From Pseudoalteromonas rubra (GTDB taxonomy: Bacteria; Pseudomonadota; Gammaproteobacteria; Enterobacterales; Alteromonadaceae), in NCBI RefSeq assembly GCF_005886805.2, contig NZ_CP045429.1, positions 1,148,501-1,212,500 on the forward strand: a stretch of 64,000 bases of DNA, written 5' to 3'. The translations under genes and the position numbers were made by a program. Below the pieces are notes generated by a model, which saw only the letters and a list, made by a program, of their open reading frames with translations, ran no database searches and was not told the DNA's origin. Below are positions 1 through 7,747 of the stretch, piece by piece. Position 1 is the stretch's first letter. Each line of letters begins with the position of its first letter.

Positions 1-45
1 ATCGCTTCTTGCATTTGTCTCGTCAAATAGAAAGAGGTGATCATT

Positions 46-642
46 ATGCAACTTCCTGCCGTGATAGTCGCACTGGCCCTGTCGGTGCTGCTCAGTGGCT
101 GCGCTGGAATAATGAAAGCGCAGGAACAAGACAAGGTGGAGCAAGCGCCCCCCTTGCCGACATTACATCAGTATATGGGGCAACTTGCTGCCGCTTTGGG
201 GGAGCACAGTCGCCCGCTTAAGCCCGGCGCCACTGTCGCAGTGACGAGCTTTTACCTTGCTGACCAGCTGGGTAATGCTGTCGCGAGCAACCAGGGCAGT
301 GGCTTAAGCACTCAGGTTCAGGAAAGTCTGATCAGCTATGTAACGCAAATGGGGCTGGAAGTGGTAGAGTTTCGGTTGCAACGCACTTTAACTTTGTCGG
401 AAAGTGCCGATAACCTATTAAACCGTGATATAACGCTGTTGCGTGAACGTCATAAATTTGACCTCGCGCTAACGGGCACCATCAGTGAAAGCCATGACCA
501 TTACACGATCAATGCGCGATTGATCACTATGCTTGACAGCCGCACTGCATCCGCTGCGACCATATCTGTGCCCAAAGCGGTATTGTGGGGAAATGAAAAA
601 GCCCAAATGCGAGACGGTAAGTTACATCGCGGCCAGTATTAG
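46..642 (+). CDS. FlgO-family outer-membrane lipoprotein (first of three)
   Basis: A 198-residue lipoprotein whose N-terminal signal ends in the lipobox LSGC at about residues 18-21. The core region (AVTSFYLADQLGN, then VVEFRLQRTL and LTGTIS) is the pattern of the FlgO family, outer-membrane proteins associated with the sheathed or polar flagellum of Vibrio and relatives. The ATG at 46 is preferred over an in-frame GTG at 37 because AGAGGTGA lies six bases before the ATG. It heads a three-gene run of related lipoproteins whose ends nearly touch, so an operon is likely. Compared with the two following paralogues it has a shortened, diverged central motif. The promoter lies upstream of the window. 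Confidence 0.75.
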   Translation: MQLPAVIVALALSVLLSGCAGIMKAQEQDKVEQAPPLPTLHQYMGQLAAALGEHSRPLKPGATVAVTSFYLADQLGNAVASNQGSGLSTQVQESLISYVTQMGLEVVEFRLQRTLTLSESADNLLNRDITLLRERHKFDLALTGTISESHDHYTINARLITMLDSRTASAATISVPKAVLWGNEKAQMRDGKLHRGQY

Positions 643-653
643 TGGAGACAAAG

Positions 654-1307
654 ATGAAAAAATCTGTGATAGCGCTTGTGTTACCTGCCCTTGCCTTGGT
701 TGGGTGTGCACAACTGGGCATGACAAAGCACCAGGAAATAACAGCGGCGCCTGGCAAGTTTAGTGCTGCGGAGCAGTTTCAGGCGCACCCCAGGGGGGTG
801 CAACAAATGACAGTATCACAACGTATGGCGGCCAAAAACGTGACGCATTACGTACAAAAGCTGATGCAAGACATGGTCAGTAATGTGAAATACATTAATG
901 ATCAGACACCAGTAGCGGTATCGAGCTTTGTCTTTTTAGATGAAGACTTTAATCATGCTACTTTGCTGGGTAATCAGATTGCTGAAAGTTTCATACACGA
1001 GCTGCATAATTTTGGCGTGCCGGTCATCGACTTTAAAACAACGGATTTTATGCGAGTCACCAAACATGGTGATTTCATTTTCAGCCGTGACTTTTTAGAG
1101 CTGTCTGACGAGTTGCCGTTTAAATACGTGCTGGCAGGCACACTGTCGCATCACCAGGGCGGGATCTTAGTCAACGCTCGGATAGTGGGCATGCAAAGCA
1201 AAATGGTGGTCGGTACAGCACAAGGGTTTTTACCTCAATCGGTGGTGAATGCACTGAGAGACGGTGCGATCCACGACGGGATCCGGTTACAAAGAGCGGG
1301 TGAGTGA
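654..1307 (+). CDS. FlgO-family lipoprotein (second of three)
   Basis: A 217-residue lipoprotein with signal peptide and lipobox LVGC near residue 16-19. It carries the FlgO-family core in order: AVSSFVFLDED, LGNQIAESFIHEL, VIDFKTTDF, and a GDFIFSRD motif followed by LAGTL and VNARIVG. The start at 654 follows GGAGA by five bases; an upstream in-frame GTG at 642 overlaps the previous stop and lacks a spaced Shine-Dalgarno site. Its stop overlaps the region just before the third paralogue, so the three are probably co-transcribed. The role is inferred from the family: envelope assembly around the flagellar basal body. Confidence 0.78.
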   Translation: MKKSVIALVLPALALVGCAQLGMTKHQEITAAPGKFSAAEQFQAHPRGVQQMTVSQRMAAKNVTHYVQKLMQDMVSNVKYINDQTPVAVSSFVFLDEDFNHATLLGNQIAESFIHELHNFGVPVIDFKTTDFMRVTKHGDFIFSRDFLELSDELPFKYVLAGTLSHHQGGILVNARIVGMQSKMVVGTAQGFLPQSVVNALRDGAIHDGIRLQRAGE

Positions 1308-1309
1308 TT

Positions 1310-1969
1310 ATGAAAACACGCATTTTGAGTGGCTTAACGCTGTCGGTCGTGATGTTGAGCGGCTGTCAGATGATGGGCAATCAACCTGCTTCGTCAACAG
1401 TGACGACCACAGCCATGACGCCTAAAGTGGCTAAATTTCGTGAAATAGAAGTGTTGTACGAGGCTTTGGAAGAACAGGCGCCTGAAGCTGAGCATCCGGT
1501 TGACCCTGGGTTTGTAAGCGAGCGACATCGTAAACAGGTCGCCAACTATGCATCTCAGATAGCGCTGGAGTTATCAGACTCTTTGCTGGGCGTACATCCA
1601 CATTCGGTGGCGGTGACGAGCTTTGTGAGCTTTGACGATACGCTGCGAAGCAGCAACCAGTTGGGTAATCAGCTGTCTGAGAACCTGATCCATGCTTTTC
1701 AGAAGCTCGGCTATGCGGCCCTGGATTTTAAGTCGCAGCAACAGATCCAGGTCACACGTAGCGGTGATTTTGTTTTTTCTCGGGATAGCAGAGCCTTGCC
1801 GGGTAAACCCGACCCCAGTCATGTGCTCTCTGGCACGATGATTTATCGTGATAGGGGTGTTGAGGTCAATGCGCGCTTGCTAGATTTTGAGAGCCGTCTC
1901 GTGGTTGCAAGCTGCATGGTGACGATCCCTTATTTTGTGTTGGATCACGGTGCCACGGCCGCCAGATAA
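1310..1969 (+). CDS. FlgO-family lipoprotein (third of three)
   Basis: A 219-residue lipoprotein with lipobox LSGC near residue 18. It shares the FlgO core with the preceding gene almost motif for motif: AVTSFVSFDD, LGNQLSENLIHAF, ALDFKSQQQ, GDFVFSRDSR, LSGTMIY and VNARLLDF. ATG at 1310 is chosen over the overlapping GTG at 1304; it starts three bases after the previous stop codon. The N-terminal 60 residues are Pro/Ala/Glu-rich and probably form a flexible linker. Three adjacent paralogues suggest local duplication followed by divergence. Confidence 0.78.
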   Translation: MKTRILSGLTLSVVMLSGCQMMGNQPASSTVTTTAMTPKVAKFREIEVLYEALEEQAPEAEHPVDPGFVSERHRKQVANYASQIALELSDSLLGVHPHSVAVTSFVSFDDTLRSSNQLGNQLSENLIHAFQKLGYAALDFKSQQQIQVTRSGDFVFSRDSRALPGKPDPSHVLSGTMIYRDRGVEVNARLLDFESRLVVASCMVTIPYFVLDHGATAAR

Positions 1970-2099
1970 TCTCAATCCGGCAGGGCGCGTATTACGTCAC
2001 TGCCGTCCTCACTACTCATAAAAGCGTATTTAATTTTTATTAAGAATCAATCGGTTGACCAATAAGCTGAAAAGGCTTACTATTTTGGCGCAGTGTTGT

Positions 2100-2174
2100 G
2101 GCCCCTTAGTTAAATGGATATAACAGTCCCCTCCTAAGGGATAGTTGCAGGTTCGATTCCTGCAGGGGCCGCCA
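2100..2174 (+). tRNA. tRNA-Arg (anticodon CCT)
   Basis: A full cloverleaf is visible. The acceptor arms are 2100-2106 (GGCCCCT) and 2164-2170 (AGGGGCC). The D arm is at 2109-2124, and the anticodon stem GTCCC/GGGAT holds the loop CTCCTAA with anticodon CCT at 2133-2135. The T arm is GCAGG/CCTGC around TTCGATT. The CCA end is encoded at 2172-2174. It reads AGG codons. No integrase gene or att-like duplication of its 3' end is seen next to it. Confidence 0.96.
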
Positions 2175-2305
2175 GCGTTTTTCTTTTACAAATCAACTCT
2201 GATATAGCAATCACACTTCAGTAAAAACGGCTTTAAATGGGATAGGTAATCCAAATTATCGGTGGGTTATTAACCCTCACTGTGTGTTCTATCTGAGTAT
2301 CGCGC

Positions 2306-3496
2306 TTACAGCGCAAAGTCTTCCTGCTTTTGTACCATGACTTCCACCAAATCATTGATCTGAATATTATTCAGCGGACGTTTTGAGATGTTTTCGGCGA
2401 TCGCATTTTGAGCATTCACCTGAGTGACACGGACTTGATTGAGTGTTTTGATACTTTGTGCAAAAAACTGGTTGGTTGCGCTTTGCATATCCCGGCGATG
2501 AGAGATCGTCAGCAACTGGCCTATCTCAATACCATGGTTGCTGCCCAGATTGATGACCAGCTTGCCCTGCTCGCGATGTAAAATCTTGCCTCTGCTGGGC
2601 AAACAGGACAGGGCTGAGTCCAGATCCTGTGCCACGCTGTTAAAAACGCTCTGGATCTGTTTGGCATAATTGGTACGCCAAAAGGTGTCGCTATAGACGT
2701 CAACAATCTTGGTCTTTTCGTAAGGCCAGACGCCACTGACGGCATAGTGCTTTTGCCACACTTTATCCCGGGTAAGGGCATCGAATGCGACAAAATCGAT
2801 TTTAAAGCTGCGCACGTATTCCTCATCCTGCCAGAATGCGTAATCATCATTCATTTGTTCCCCGGCAGCGACGTCTGTGATCTGACTCATCAACACATAC
2901 TGACTATTGCTTAACGTGGTCAAAGAGTCGATCAGTTGTTCATCATATTCAAACCGTTGAGTGAAAAAGGGCCGGGCGTTGATCGCATGATCCAGATAAG
3001 GAATGGGCTTCACCGTCAGTTTGCGTTGTGCCAGGGTATGATACAGTCGTTCACTGGTGGCCTTGGCAATGTCAAAAATTTGACCCAAGCGTGCCTGATG
3101 TGGCTGAATGAGCTGGCTTTGTGTGATGGTTACTTGTTTTGCAACAGCGGCCTGAGTGCATTGTTCCAGCTTGGGGAAAATATCTAAGTGCAACGTTACA
3201 CTGACGATACCATCTTGTTTTTGCTCAGATACCAGGTTGATCTGCTGGATCTCGCCATGACTTTTAATCTTGATCTGATCTTGTGTTAACACTCCGTCAG
3301 CCAGTGTCTGGACACTGGATACGGTCGCACCGGAGAAGATCAGTGCCTGCGTAATGGCGTCCTGCACGGCTTCTTGTCGTGCTTCGGCCATATCTTCGGT
3401 GTGGGCATTGGCATAGCCTGTGACTTCAAACCACTCTGCGCTGGCCCCAAAACTGGCGGTAGCCAGTAACACACTCATAATACGCGACAATTTCAT
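2306..3496 (-). CDS. flgT: Flagellar assembly protein FlgT
   Basis: A 396-residue periplasmic protein with a cleavable signal peptide (ends ASFGASA-EW). FlgT forms the H ring around the LP ring of the polar flagellar basal body in Vibrio and is needed for motor assembly. The N-terminal domain begins EWFEVTGYANA with an EARQEAVQDAITQAL helix, typical of FlgT. The C-terminal part contains LVINLGSNHGIEIGQLL, a small beta domain also found in FlgT. The ATG at 3496 is chosen because it starts the signal peptide; the 27 upstream codons overlap its sigma-54 promoter. It is divergent from flgP. Confidence 0.88.
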   Translation of the reverse strand: MKLSRIMSVLLATASFGASAEWFEVTGYANAHTEDMAEARQEAVQDAITQALIFSGATVSSVQTLADGVLTQDQIKIKSHGEIQQINLVSEQKQDGIVSVTLHLDIFPKLEQCTQAAVAKQVTITQSQLIQPHQARLGQIFDIAKATSERLYHTLAQRKLTVKPIPYLDHAINARPFFTQRFEYDEQLIDSLTTLSNSQYVLMSQITDVAAGEQMNDDYAFWQDEEYVRSFKIDFVAFDALTRDKVWQKHYAVSGVWPYEKTKIVDVYSDTFWRTNYAKQIQSVFNSVAQDLDSALSCLPSRGKILHREQGKLVINLGSNHGIEIGQLLTISHRRDMQSATNQFFAQSIKTLNQVRVTQVNAQNAIAENISKRPLNNIQINDLVEVMVQKQEDFAL

Positions 3497-3537
3497 GACT
3501 TTATTACCGAACTGATTGCAAATCTCTGTTCTAACTG

Positions 3538-3553
3538 AGCAAGTCCCGTGCCA
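3538..3553 (-). promoter_or_regulatory. Sigma-54 promoter of flgT
   Basis: Reading the minus strand from 3553, TGGCACG-N4-TTGCT matches the RpoN -24/-12 consensus exactly, with GG and GC ten bases apart. The predicted start of transcription is about 30 bases before the flgT start codon. FlrC-type activators drive such promoters in polar flagellar hierarchies. Confidence 0.75.
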
Positions 3554-3560
3554 ATGGTGT

Positions 3561-3576
3561 TGGCAAGGTTTGTGCA
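3561..3576 (+). promoter_or_regulatory. Sigma-54 promoter of flgP
   Basis: TGGCAAG-N4-TGTGCA has GG and GC at the correct ten-base spacing for an RpoN promoter, with one or two deviations from consensus. It lies about 56 bases before the flgP ATG. It stands back to back with the flgT promoter, eight bases away, so both could be served by one enhancer. Confidence 0.55.
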
Positions 3577-3631
3577 TACAGAATATTTACTTGATGATAC
3601 GGCCAATGGGTCACACAGAGGAGTTACCCCT

Positions 3632-4126
3632 ATGAATCAGTTTAGAGCGCTTTGGCATCAACGGGTAGTCGGCCTGCTCAAGTCCTGTGCTGTTGCAACG
3701 GTACTGGGGCTGGCAGGATGTAGCTCTATCATAGATAAACATGTTGAATACAGCTATGTGAAACCCGACTCTTACCCGGTTCTTAAGGCCGTTGGCTATG
3801 CTCCTTTGAGTTCACAGCCAGGTAGCAGTGAGAGCGAAAAAATGTTGATGGCTATTAAGGTATCCAAACTGGAAGCTTACCGTGAGTTGGCTGAACAGGT
3901 ATATGGCCACAGATTAAGTGCCAGTACAACGGTACAGGGGGCTGTGGCGCAAAATGATGGTCTACGCAGCCAAGTGCAGGGTCTTATTCGTGGTGCTAAG
4001 GTCATGAAGAGCTATGCGGTCGGGGATATTTACACCACTGAGCTGGAGCTGGATATGAAGCGTGTTTACGATTTGTATATTGGTGAGGTTAAGCCACGCA
4101 AGGTGGAACGGGTAACGTATTACTGA
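3632..4126 (+). CDS. flgP: Flagellar outer-membrane lipoprotein FlgP
   Basis: A 164-residue lipoprotein; the lipobox LAGC falls near residue 28, after an unusually long basic N-region. The body matches the FlgP/LPP20 family: YVKPDSYPVLKAVGYAPLS, then AIKVSKLEAYRELAEQVYG, GLIRGAKVMKSYAVGD and ELELDMKRVYDLY. FlgP forms the basal disc or outer-membrane ring parts with FlgO and FlgT in Vibrio and Campylobacter. The ATG at 3632 is chosen because AGAGGAG precedes it by nine bases and because earlier in-frame codons overlap the promoter. Confidence 0.87.
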   Translation: MNQFRALWHQRVVGLLKSCAVATVLGLAGCSSIIDKHVEYSYVKPDSYPVLKAVGYAPLSSQPGSSESEKMLMAIKVSKLEAYRELAEQVYGHRLSASTTVQGAVAQNDGLRSQVQGLIRGAKVMKSYAVGDIYTTELELDMKRVYDLYIGEVKPRKVERVTYY

Positions 4127-4257
4127 GCGCAGCTTAGTCAATAAAACCGGCAAATTATGTCCTTTGCTTTCAGTGTGCCTTCAATTTATACTGTTTAAAT
4201 ATACACACTACCTCAGCGTGACTGAGGCGAATGGTCAGGTCAATAGGAGGTTTGTCG

Positions 4258-4749
4258 GTGCTGGACCCGAGAAATGAAGCTCAAAAAGTGCTTAGTCGTT
4301 TATGGTGTGACAGCCAGTTTCCGGTTGATCCTGTTACTATCTGTAAGTCACTTGGGCTGGAAGTTGTTGAGATGGCGTTGCCGGATAAAGTGTCCGGGGC
4401 GTTGATCAAAGAAGCCGGCGTCGATCCTGTTATCGTGCTGCATCAGGACGATCATTTAAATCGTAAGCGGTTTAGCTGTGCCCATGAGCTGGGTCATTAT
4501 ATTTCTCGCATCGAATCTGACAACACAGATAAAGAATACGAATACATCGACCTCAGAGGACCGAGTGCGTCAACTGGCGAAGACGAAGAAGAAGTGTTTG
4601 CTAATCAGTTTGCGGCAAACTTGTTAATGCCCAATGAAGAAGTGAAAAGACTGCATCGTAAGAAAATCGCCCATTTTGAGATGGCCATTCACTTTGGTGT
4701 TTCTGTTGAGGCACTCAAATATAAGCTCAATGCGCTGGAGCTGTTGTAA
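4258..4749 (+). CDS. ImmA/IrrE-family metallopeptidase
   Basis: A 163-residue protein with the zinc-protease motif HELGH (in SCAHELGHYI) near residue 80 and a downstream FANQFAANLLMP segment. This is the hallmark of the ImmA/IrrE (COG2856) family, which cleaves or releases repressors such as those of mobile elements. A GTG start at 4258 is preferred because AGGAGG lies seven bases upstream; an ATG at 4231 lies before that site. No XRE-type repressor, the usual partner, is adjacent. It overlaps the next gene by one base (TAATG), so the membrane protein is its likely functional partner. The role here is inferred. Confidence 0.8.
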   Translation: MLDPRNEAQKVLSRLWCDSQFPVDPVTICKSLGLEVVEMALPDKVSGALIKEAGVDPVIVLHQDDHLNRKRFSCAHELGHYISRIESDNTDKEYEYIDLRGPSASTGEDEEEVFANQFAANLLMPNEEVKRLHRKKIAHFEMAIHFGVSVEALKYKLNALELL

Positions 4750-5090
4750 TGACACAAAGCAGGGAAGCACAAAAGGCAGAGCACTCATCACTTGCTGCAC
4801 AAATTAAGCATAACTTTAAAGAAAATAAGTTTACCAATGTGGACCCCATGCAGGTTCAAAAGGTCAAAGATGCAGAGTCAGACCGTGGCCTGAAGCAGAG
4901 ATACGCCTGGTGGTTTATCGGTATTCTAGTTGTTCAGTTATTCATTATGAATTTGGTACTGGTGCTGGTTGGTATGGATAAATTGCACTTTGAGGAGTGG
5001 ACGCTTAACTTATATATGGCAGGGACTCTGGCCGAAGTATTTGGCGTGATCCTGGTGATCACCAAAAATTTGTTTCCCACAAAAGCATAA
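4749..5090 (+). CDS. Small two-helix membrane protein, translationally coupled to the ImmA-like protease
   Basis: A 113-residue protein: a hydrophilic, charged N-terminal half of about 55 residues, then two hydrophobic helices (YAWWFIGILVVQLFIMNLV and YMAGTLAEVFGVILVITK). The ATG overlaps the stop of the preceding protease gene. I do not recognise a named family. Small membrane proteins next to ImmA/IrrE proteases can act as sensors or as toxin-like targets, but nothing in this sequence decides that. Confidence 0.7.
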   Translation: MTQSREAQKAEHSSLAAQIKHNFKENKFTNVDPMQVQKVKDAESDRGLKQRYAWWFIGILVVQLFIMNLVLVLVGMDKLHFEEWTLNLYMAGTLAEVFGVILVITKNLFPTKA

Positions 5091-5113
5091 CCTGATCAAC
5101 CTGACCTAACGGA

Positions 5114-5542
5114 TCAGGCTTTGAGGTTTTTAACCAGCTCACCCATGTTAGAGACAACACTACCATCCTGGCCATACGTCATCGAAGTTGGTGCACCAAT
5201 TAAAATATCTTTAAGCTCACGCACGGTGAGTTGTGCCTGATGTGCCGCTTGTGCGTTTACGTCATTCTGTTTCTTACAGTGATATAATAACTCTTTAACC
5301 TGGTCGGTTAAGGGGACTATTTCGTCATGGCTAAACGTGCTTTGCGGATATTTGGACAGATCTTTGTCTAGTTTTTGAAGCTGATTTAAGGTCGTGAGCT
5401 TAGTGCGTGCGATTTCCTTCAGGTTGTCACCGTTGCGAGAAGCTAGCGCCTCCAACTCATCATCCAGAAGCTGGGTCAGAGCTTCCAGAAGATTAATTTG
5501 CGCTGTTAGCTGGTGGGCACACAGTGCCGTTTGATCGTCCAC
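5114..5542 (-). CDS. flgN: Flagellar chaperone FlgN
   Basis: A 142-residue, mostly helical cytoplasmic protein with the FlgN-type N-terminus (LTAQINLLEALTQLLDDELEAL, split by a turn) and LKEIARTKLTTLNQL. FlgN chaperones the hook-filament junction proteins FlgK and FlgL to the export gate. Length and position directly after flgM, with a seven-base gap, are those expected of the flgA-flgM-flgN cluster. Identification rests on helix pattern plus synteny. Confidence 0.82.
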   Translation of the reverse strand: MDDQTALCAHQLTAQINLLEALTQLLDDELEALASRNGDNLKEIARTKLTTLNQLQKLDKDLSKYPQSTFSHDEIVPLTDQVKELLYHCKKQNDVNAQAAHQAQLTVRELKDILIGAPTSMTYGQDGSVVSNMGELVKNLKA

Positions 5543-5549
5543 TTATACT

Positions 5550-5873
5550 CTATCCAAATAAATCGAACTCAAAGGCAGCAATATTTTTAGCCAACTTTTC
5601 ACCATCTACCTGATATTTGCCTTCGGCAATGGCTTTTTTCAGCTCATCGACTTTTTTGCTGTCGAAAGAAGGTGCTTGTTGCGCTTTTTCTTGCAGCCCC
5701 TTGAGTTGTTGTGCTTGTGGCGTCAGACTCACTGAGTCGGCAGCCGCTTTTACCTGTGCTTGCGGTTTAGCAGCGGTATTACTTGCTTCATTTCTTTGTA
5801 ATTCAGCACGTTGTTGCTTTGCATTTGTTGCAACATTGTTCGGCTGATTTTGACCGTTAATGTTGTTTACCAT
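5550..5873 (-). CDS. flgM: Anti-sigma-28 factor FlgM
   Basis: A 107-residue, Gln/Ala-rich, probably disordered protein with the FlgM marker ADSVSLTPQAQQL in the middle and a C-terminal helix pair ending AKNIAAFEFDLFG. FlgM binds FliA (sigma-28) until the hook is complete and is then exported. It is preceded by a well-matched sigma-28 promoter, giving the usual autoregulatory loop. It lies between flgA and flgN. Confidence 0.9.
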   Translation of the reverse strand: MVNNINGQNQPNNVATNAKQQRAELQRNEASNTAAKPQAQVKAAADSVSLTPQAQQLKGLQEKAQQAPSFDSKKVDELKKAIAEGKYQVDGEKLAKNIAAFEFDLFG

Positions 5874-5908
5874 GATGATGACCCGTTAGTTAAATTGCTT
5901 CAGCCTTT

Positions 5909-5935
5909 ATATCGGCAAGCCGTACGCTTACTTTA
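5909..5935 (-). promoter_or_regulatory. flgM: Sigma-28 (FliA) promoter of flgM
   Basis: On the minus strand, TAAAG (5935-5931), 14 bases, then GCCGATAT (5916-5909) matches the FliA consensus TAAAGTTT-N11-GCCGATAA in both hexamers and spacing. It sits about 35 bases before the flgM start. Confidence 0.75.
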
Positions 5936-5944
5936 GCAAAAAAA

Positions 5945-6658
5945 TCAGATTTTGACTGCTACTGAATCAACATCTTTCACCCGTGCAAGCACCGTTTTTC
6001 CTGACCTTGCATTTTTGACTCGGATTTGTTCTCCTAAGTTCCCATCCTGCAAGGCAATACCACTGGTTTTAATCATAAGTGTGCCATCACTGGCGAGGAT
6101 TGTCACGTTATCTCCCTTGCAAATCATGCAAATCTGAAACATGCTAATCGGTTTGCCCTGTTGGATGCGGCGTTTGGTTTTACTGCCAACAAGCAAAGCT
6201 ATATCGTCAATATTGGCAGCCCGAACAAAGTGCTTGGGTCGCATCTCGATTGTTACATCCTCTGCAGTTAATAGCACCCCTTTGTCTATCATCCGGGTAC
6301 TCACTATGACAGGTAACAGTGTTTCGATTTTTACATGAACAAACTGAACCCAGGACTCGAGGTCGTCACAGCGCACCATGACCGTGACCTGGCGGTTAAA
6401 TGGCGGGCTAGACTTACTGCCGACTTGCAGTGGACGCAGGCATTGACGTTCAGGGATGCGTGTATCCAGTGGCAGTGCCGACACATGTTGTTGCTCTTCT
6501 GCCTGAGTTGGCGTTGGGAGCTGCGCCGAGATAAAGTCTATTGCCAATTTTTCAATGTCTTTTGACTCATAGGTTTGACCATAAGCAAATGACGTGGCTA
6601 AAAAATATGCCACTATGGGAAAGAAATAAGCGGATAATGTAATTTTTAACAAACTCAT
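5945..6658 (-). CDS. flgA: P-ring assembly chaperone FlgA
   Basis: A 237-residue periplasmic protein with an N-terminal signal (ends TSFAYG). The C-terminal SAF-type region contains VIVSTRMIDKGVLL, RRIQQGKPISMFQI, and the typical end DGNLGEQIRVKNARSGKTV. FlgA assists FlgI P-ring assembly. It is first of flgA-flgM-flgN, but flgM also has its own promoter in the 71-base gap. Confidence 0.9.
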   Translation of the reverse strand: MSLLKITLSAYFFPIVAYFLATSFAYGQTYESKDIEKLAIDFISAQLPTPTQAEEQQHVSALPLDTRIPERQCLRPLQVGSKSSPPFNRQVTVMVRCDDLESWVQFVHVKIETLLPVIVSTRMIDKGVLLTAEDVTIEMRPKHFVRAANIDDIALLVGSKTKRRIQQGKPISMFQICMICKGDNVTILASDGTLMIKTSGIALQDGNLGEQIRVKNARSGKTVLARVKDVDSVAVKI

Positions 6659-6744
6659 GATGTTTCGACTATGCTTATGGGGTGAAACAAGGTATAAAGA
6701 TTTTGCGTGATTTGCCTCACCGCTTCAAGGGCGACTTTGAATGG

Positions 6745-6773
6745 TAGAGTACAAGCAAACATTGTTCCGATAA
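6745..6773 (+). promoter_or_regulatory. Possible sigma-28 promoter of cheV
   Basis: TAGAG followed by TCCGATAA resembles a FliA promoter, but the spacing is 16 bases instead of about 14 and both elements deviate by one base. It lies 25 bases before cheV, which is often late-class. Weak. Confidence 0.3.
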
Positions 6774-6797
6774 GCAGTTTTATAGCAGGAGAATGAC

Positions 6798-7730
6798 ATG
6801 GCAGGTATTTTGGACTCAGTAAACCAACGAACGCAGTTGGTGGGTCAAAACCGACTTGAACTTTTACTATTTCGCCTCAGAGGGCGTCAACGCTTTGGGA
6901 TCAATGTATTCAAAGTAAGAGAAGTACTACAATGTCCACCCCTAACGGCAATGCCTAAGTCCAATGCTTTCATTCGCGGCGTTGCGCACATCCGGGGGCA
7001 AACCATTTCCGTGATTGACATGTCGTTGGCTGTCGGCGGACCACCTATTGAGAATATCAAAGACTGTTTCATTATCATCGCTGAATACAACCGTTCGGTG
7101 CAGGGCTTTTTGGTCGGTGCGGTTGAACGAATCGTGAATATGAACTGGGAAAAAATTATGCCACCGCCTTCCGGTGCGGGTCGTTACTCCTATCTGACGG
7201 CAGTGACTGAAATCGAAAATGAATTGGTAGAGATCCTGGATGTAGAGAAGATCCTGAATGAGATCTGTCCGATCAATACCGAGGTCAGTCAGGAAATCGT
7301 CGCTGATGGGGAAATGCAACGTGACCTTGGTGAGCGTATCGTCTTTATTGCCGATGATTCTGCGGTTGCACGTAATCAGGTCAAACGGGCATTAGAACCT
7401 TTGGGGGTTCAGACTGAGCTGGCCAAAAATGGTAAAGAAGCCCTGATCCGGTTAAAAGAGATTGCGGAGATGGACTGTCAGAATGACGTCACTGAGCGTG
7501 TAGGCTTGCTGATATCAGACGTTGAAATGCCTGAAATGGATGGTTATACCCTCACCGCCGAGATAAAAGCGGATCCTAAGCTGGCGCCTTTGCATGTTAT
7601 TTTACATACTTCATTGAGTGGCGTATTTAACCACGCAATGATCGAAAAGGTCGGTGCTGACGACTTTATTGCTAAATTTAACCCCGATGAATTGGCAACA
7701 GCCGTGAAAAAATGGGTTCATTGCGATTAA
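6798..7730 (+). CDS. cheV: Chemotaxis coupling protein CheV (CheW-REC)
   Basis: A 310-residue two-domain protein. The N-terminal CheW-like domain spans about residues 20-165 (LLFRLRGRQRFGINVFKVRE, FIRGVAHIRGQTISVIDM). The C-terminal receiver domain spans about 185-305, with the acidic pocket in FIADDSA and the phospho-acceptor Asp in LLISDVEMPEMDGY. CheV couples receptors to CheA and adapts signalling by phosphorylation. A ribosome site (CAGGAG) precedes the ATG. It is followed closely by cheR. Confidence 0.94.
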   Translation: MAGILDSVNQRTQLVGQNRLELLLFRLRGRQRFGINVFKVREVLQCPPLTAMPKSNAFIRGVAHIRGQTISVIDMSLAVGGPPIENIKDCFIIIAEYNRSVQGFLVGAVERIVNMNWEKIMPPPSGAGRYSYLTAVTEIENELVEILDVEKILNEICPINTEVSQEIVADGEMQRDLGERIVFIADDSAVARNQVKRALEPLGVQTELAKNGKEALIRLKEIAEMDCQNDVTERVGLLISDVEMPEMDGYTLTAEIKADPKLAPLHVILHTSLSGVFNHAMIEKVGADDFIAKFNPDELATAVKKWVHCD

Positions 7731-7747
7731 TTAGTGGCGGTAATACT

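Noticed and set aside
2100..2174. tRNA-Arg as integration site of a genomic island
   Set aside because: No integrase and no duplicated tRNA 3' end were found; both sides are flagellar genes.
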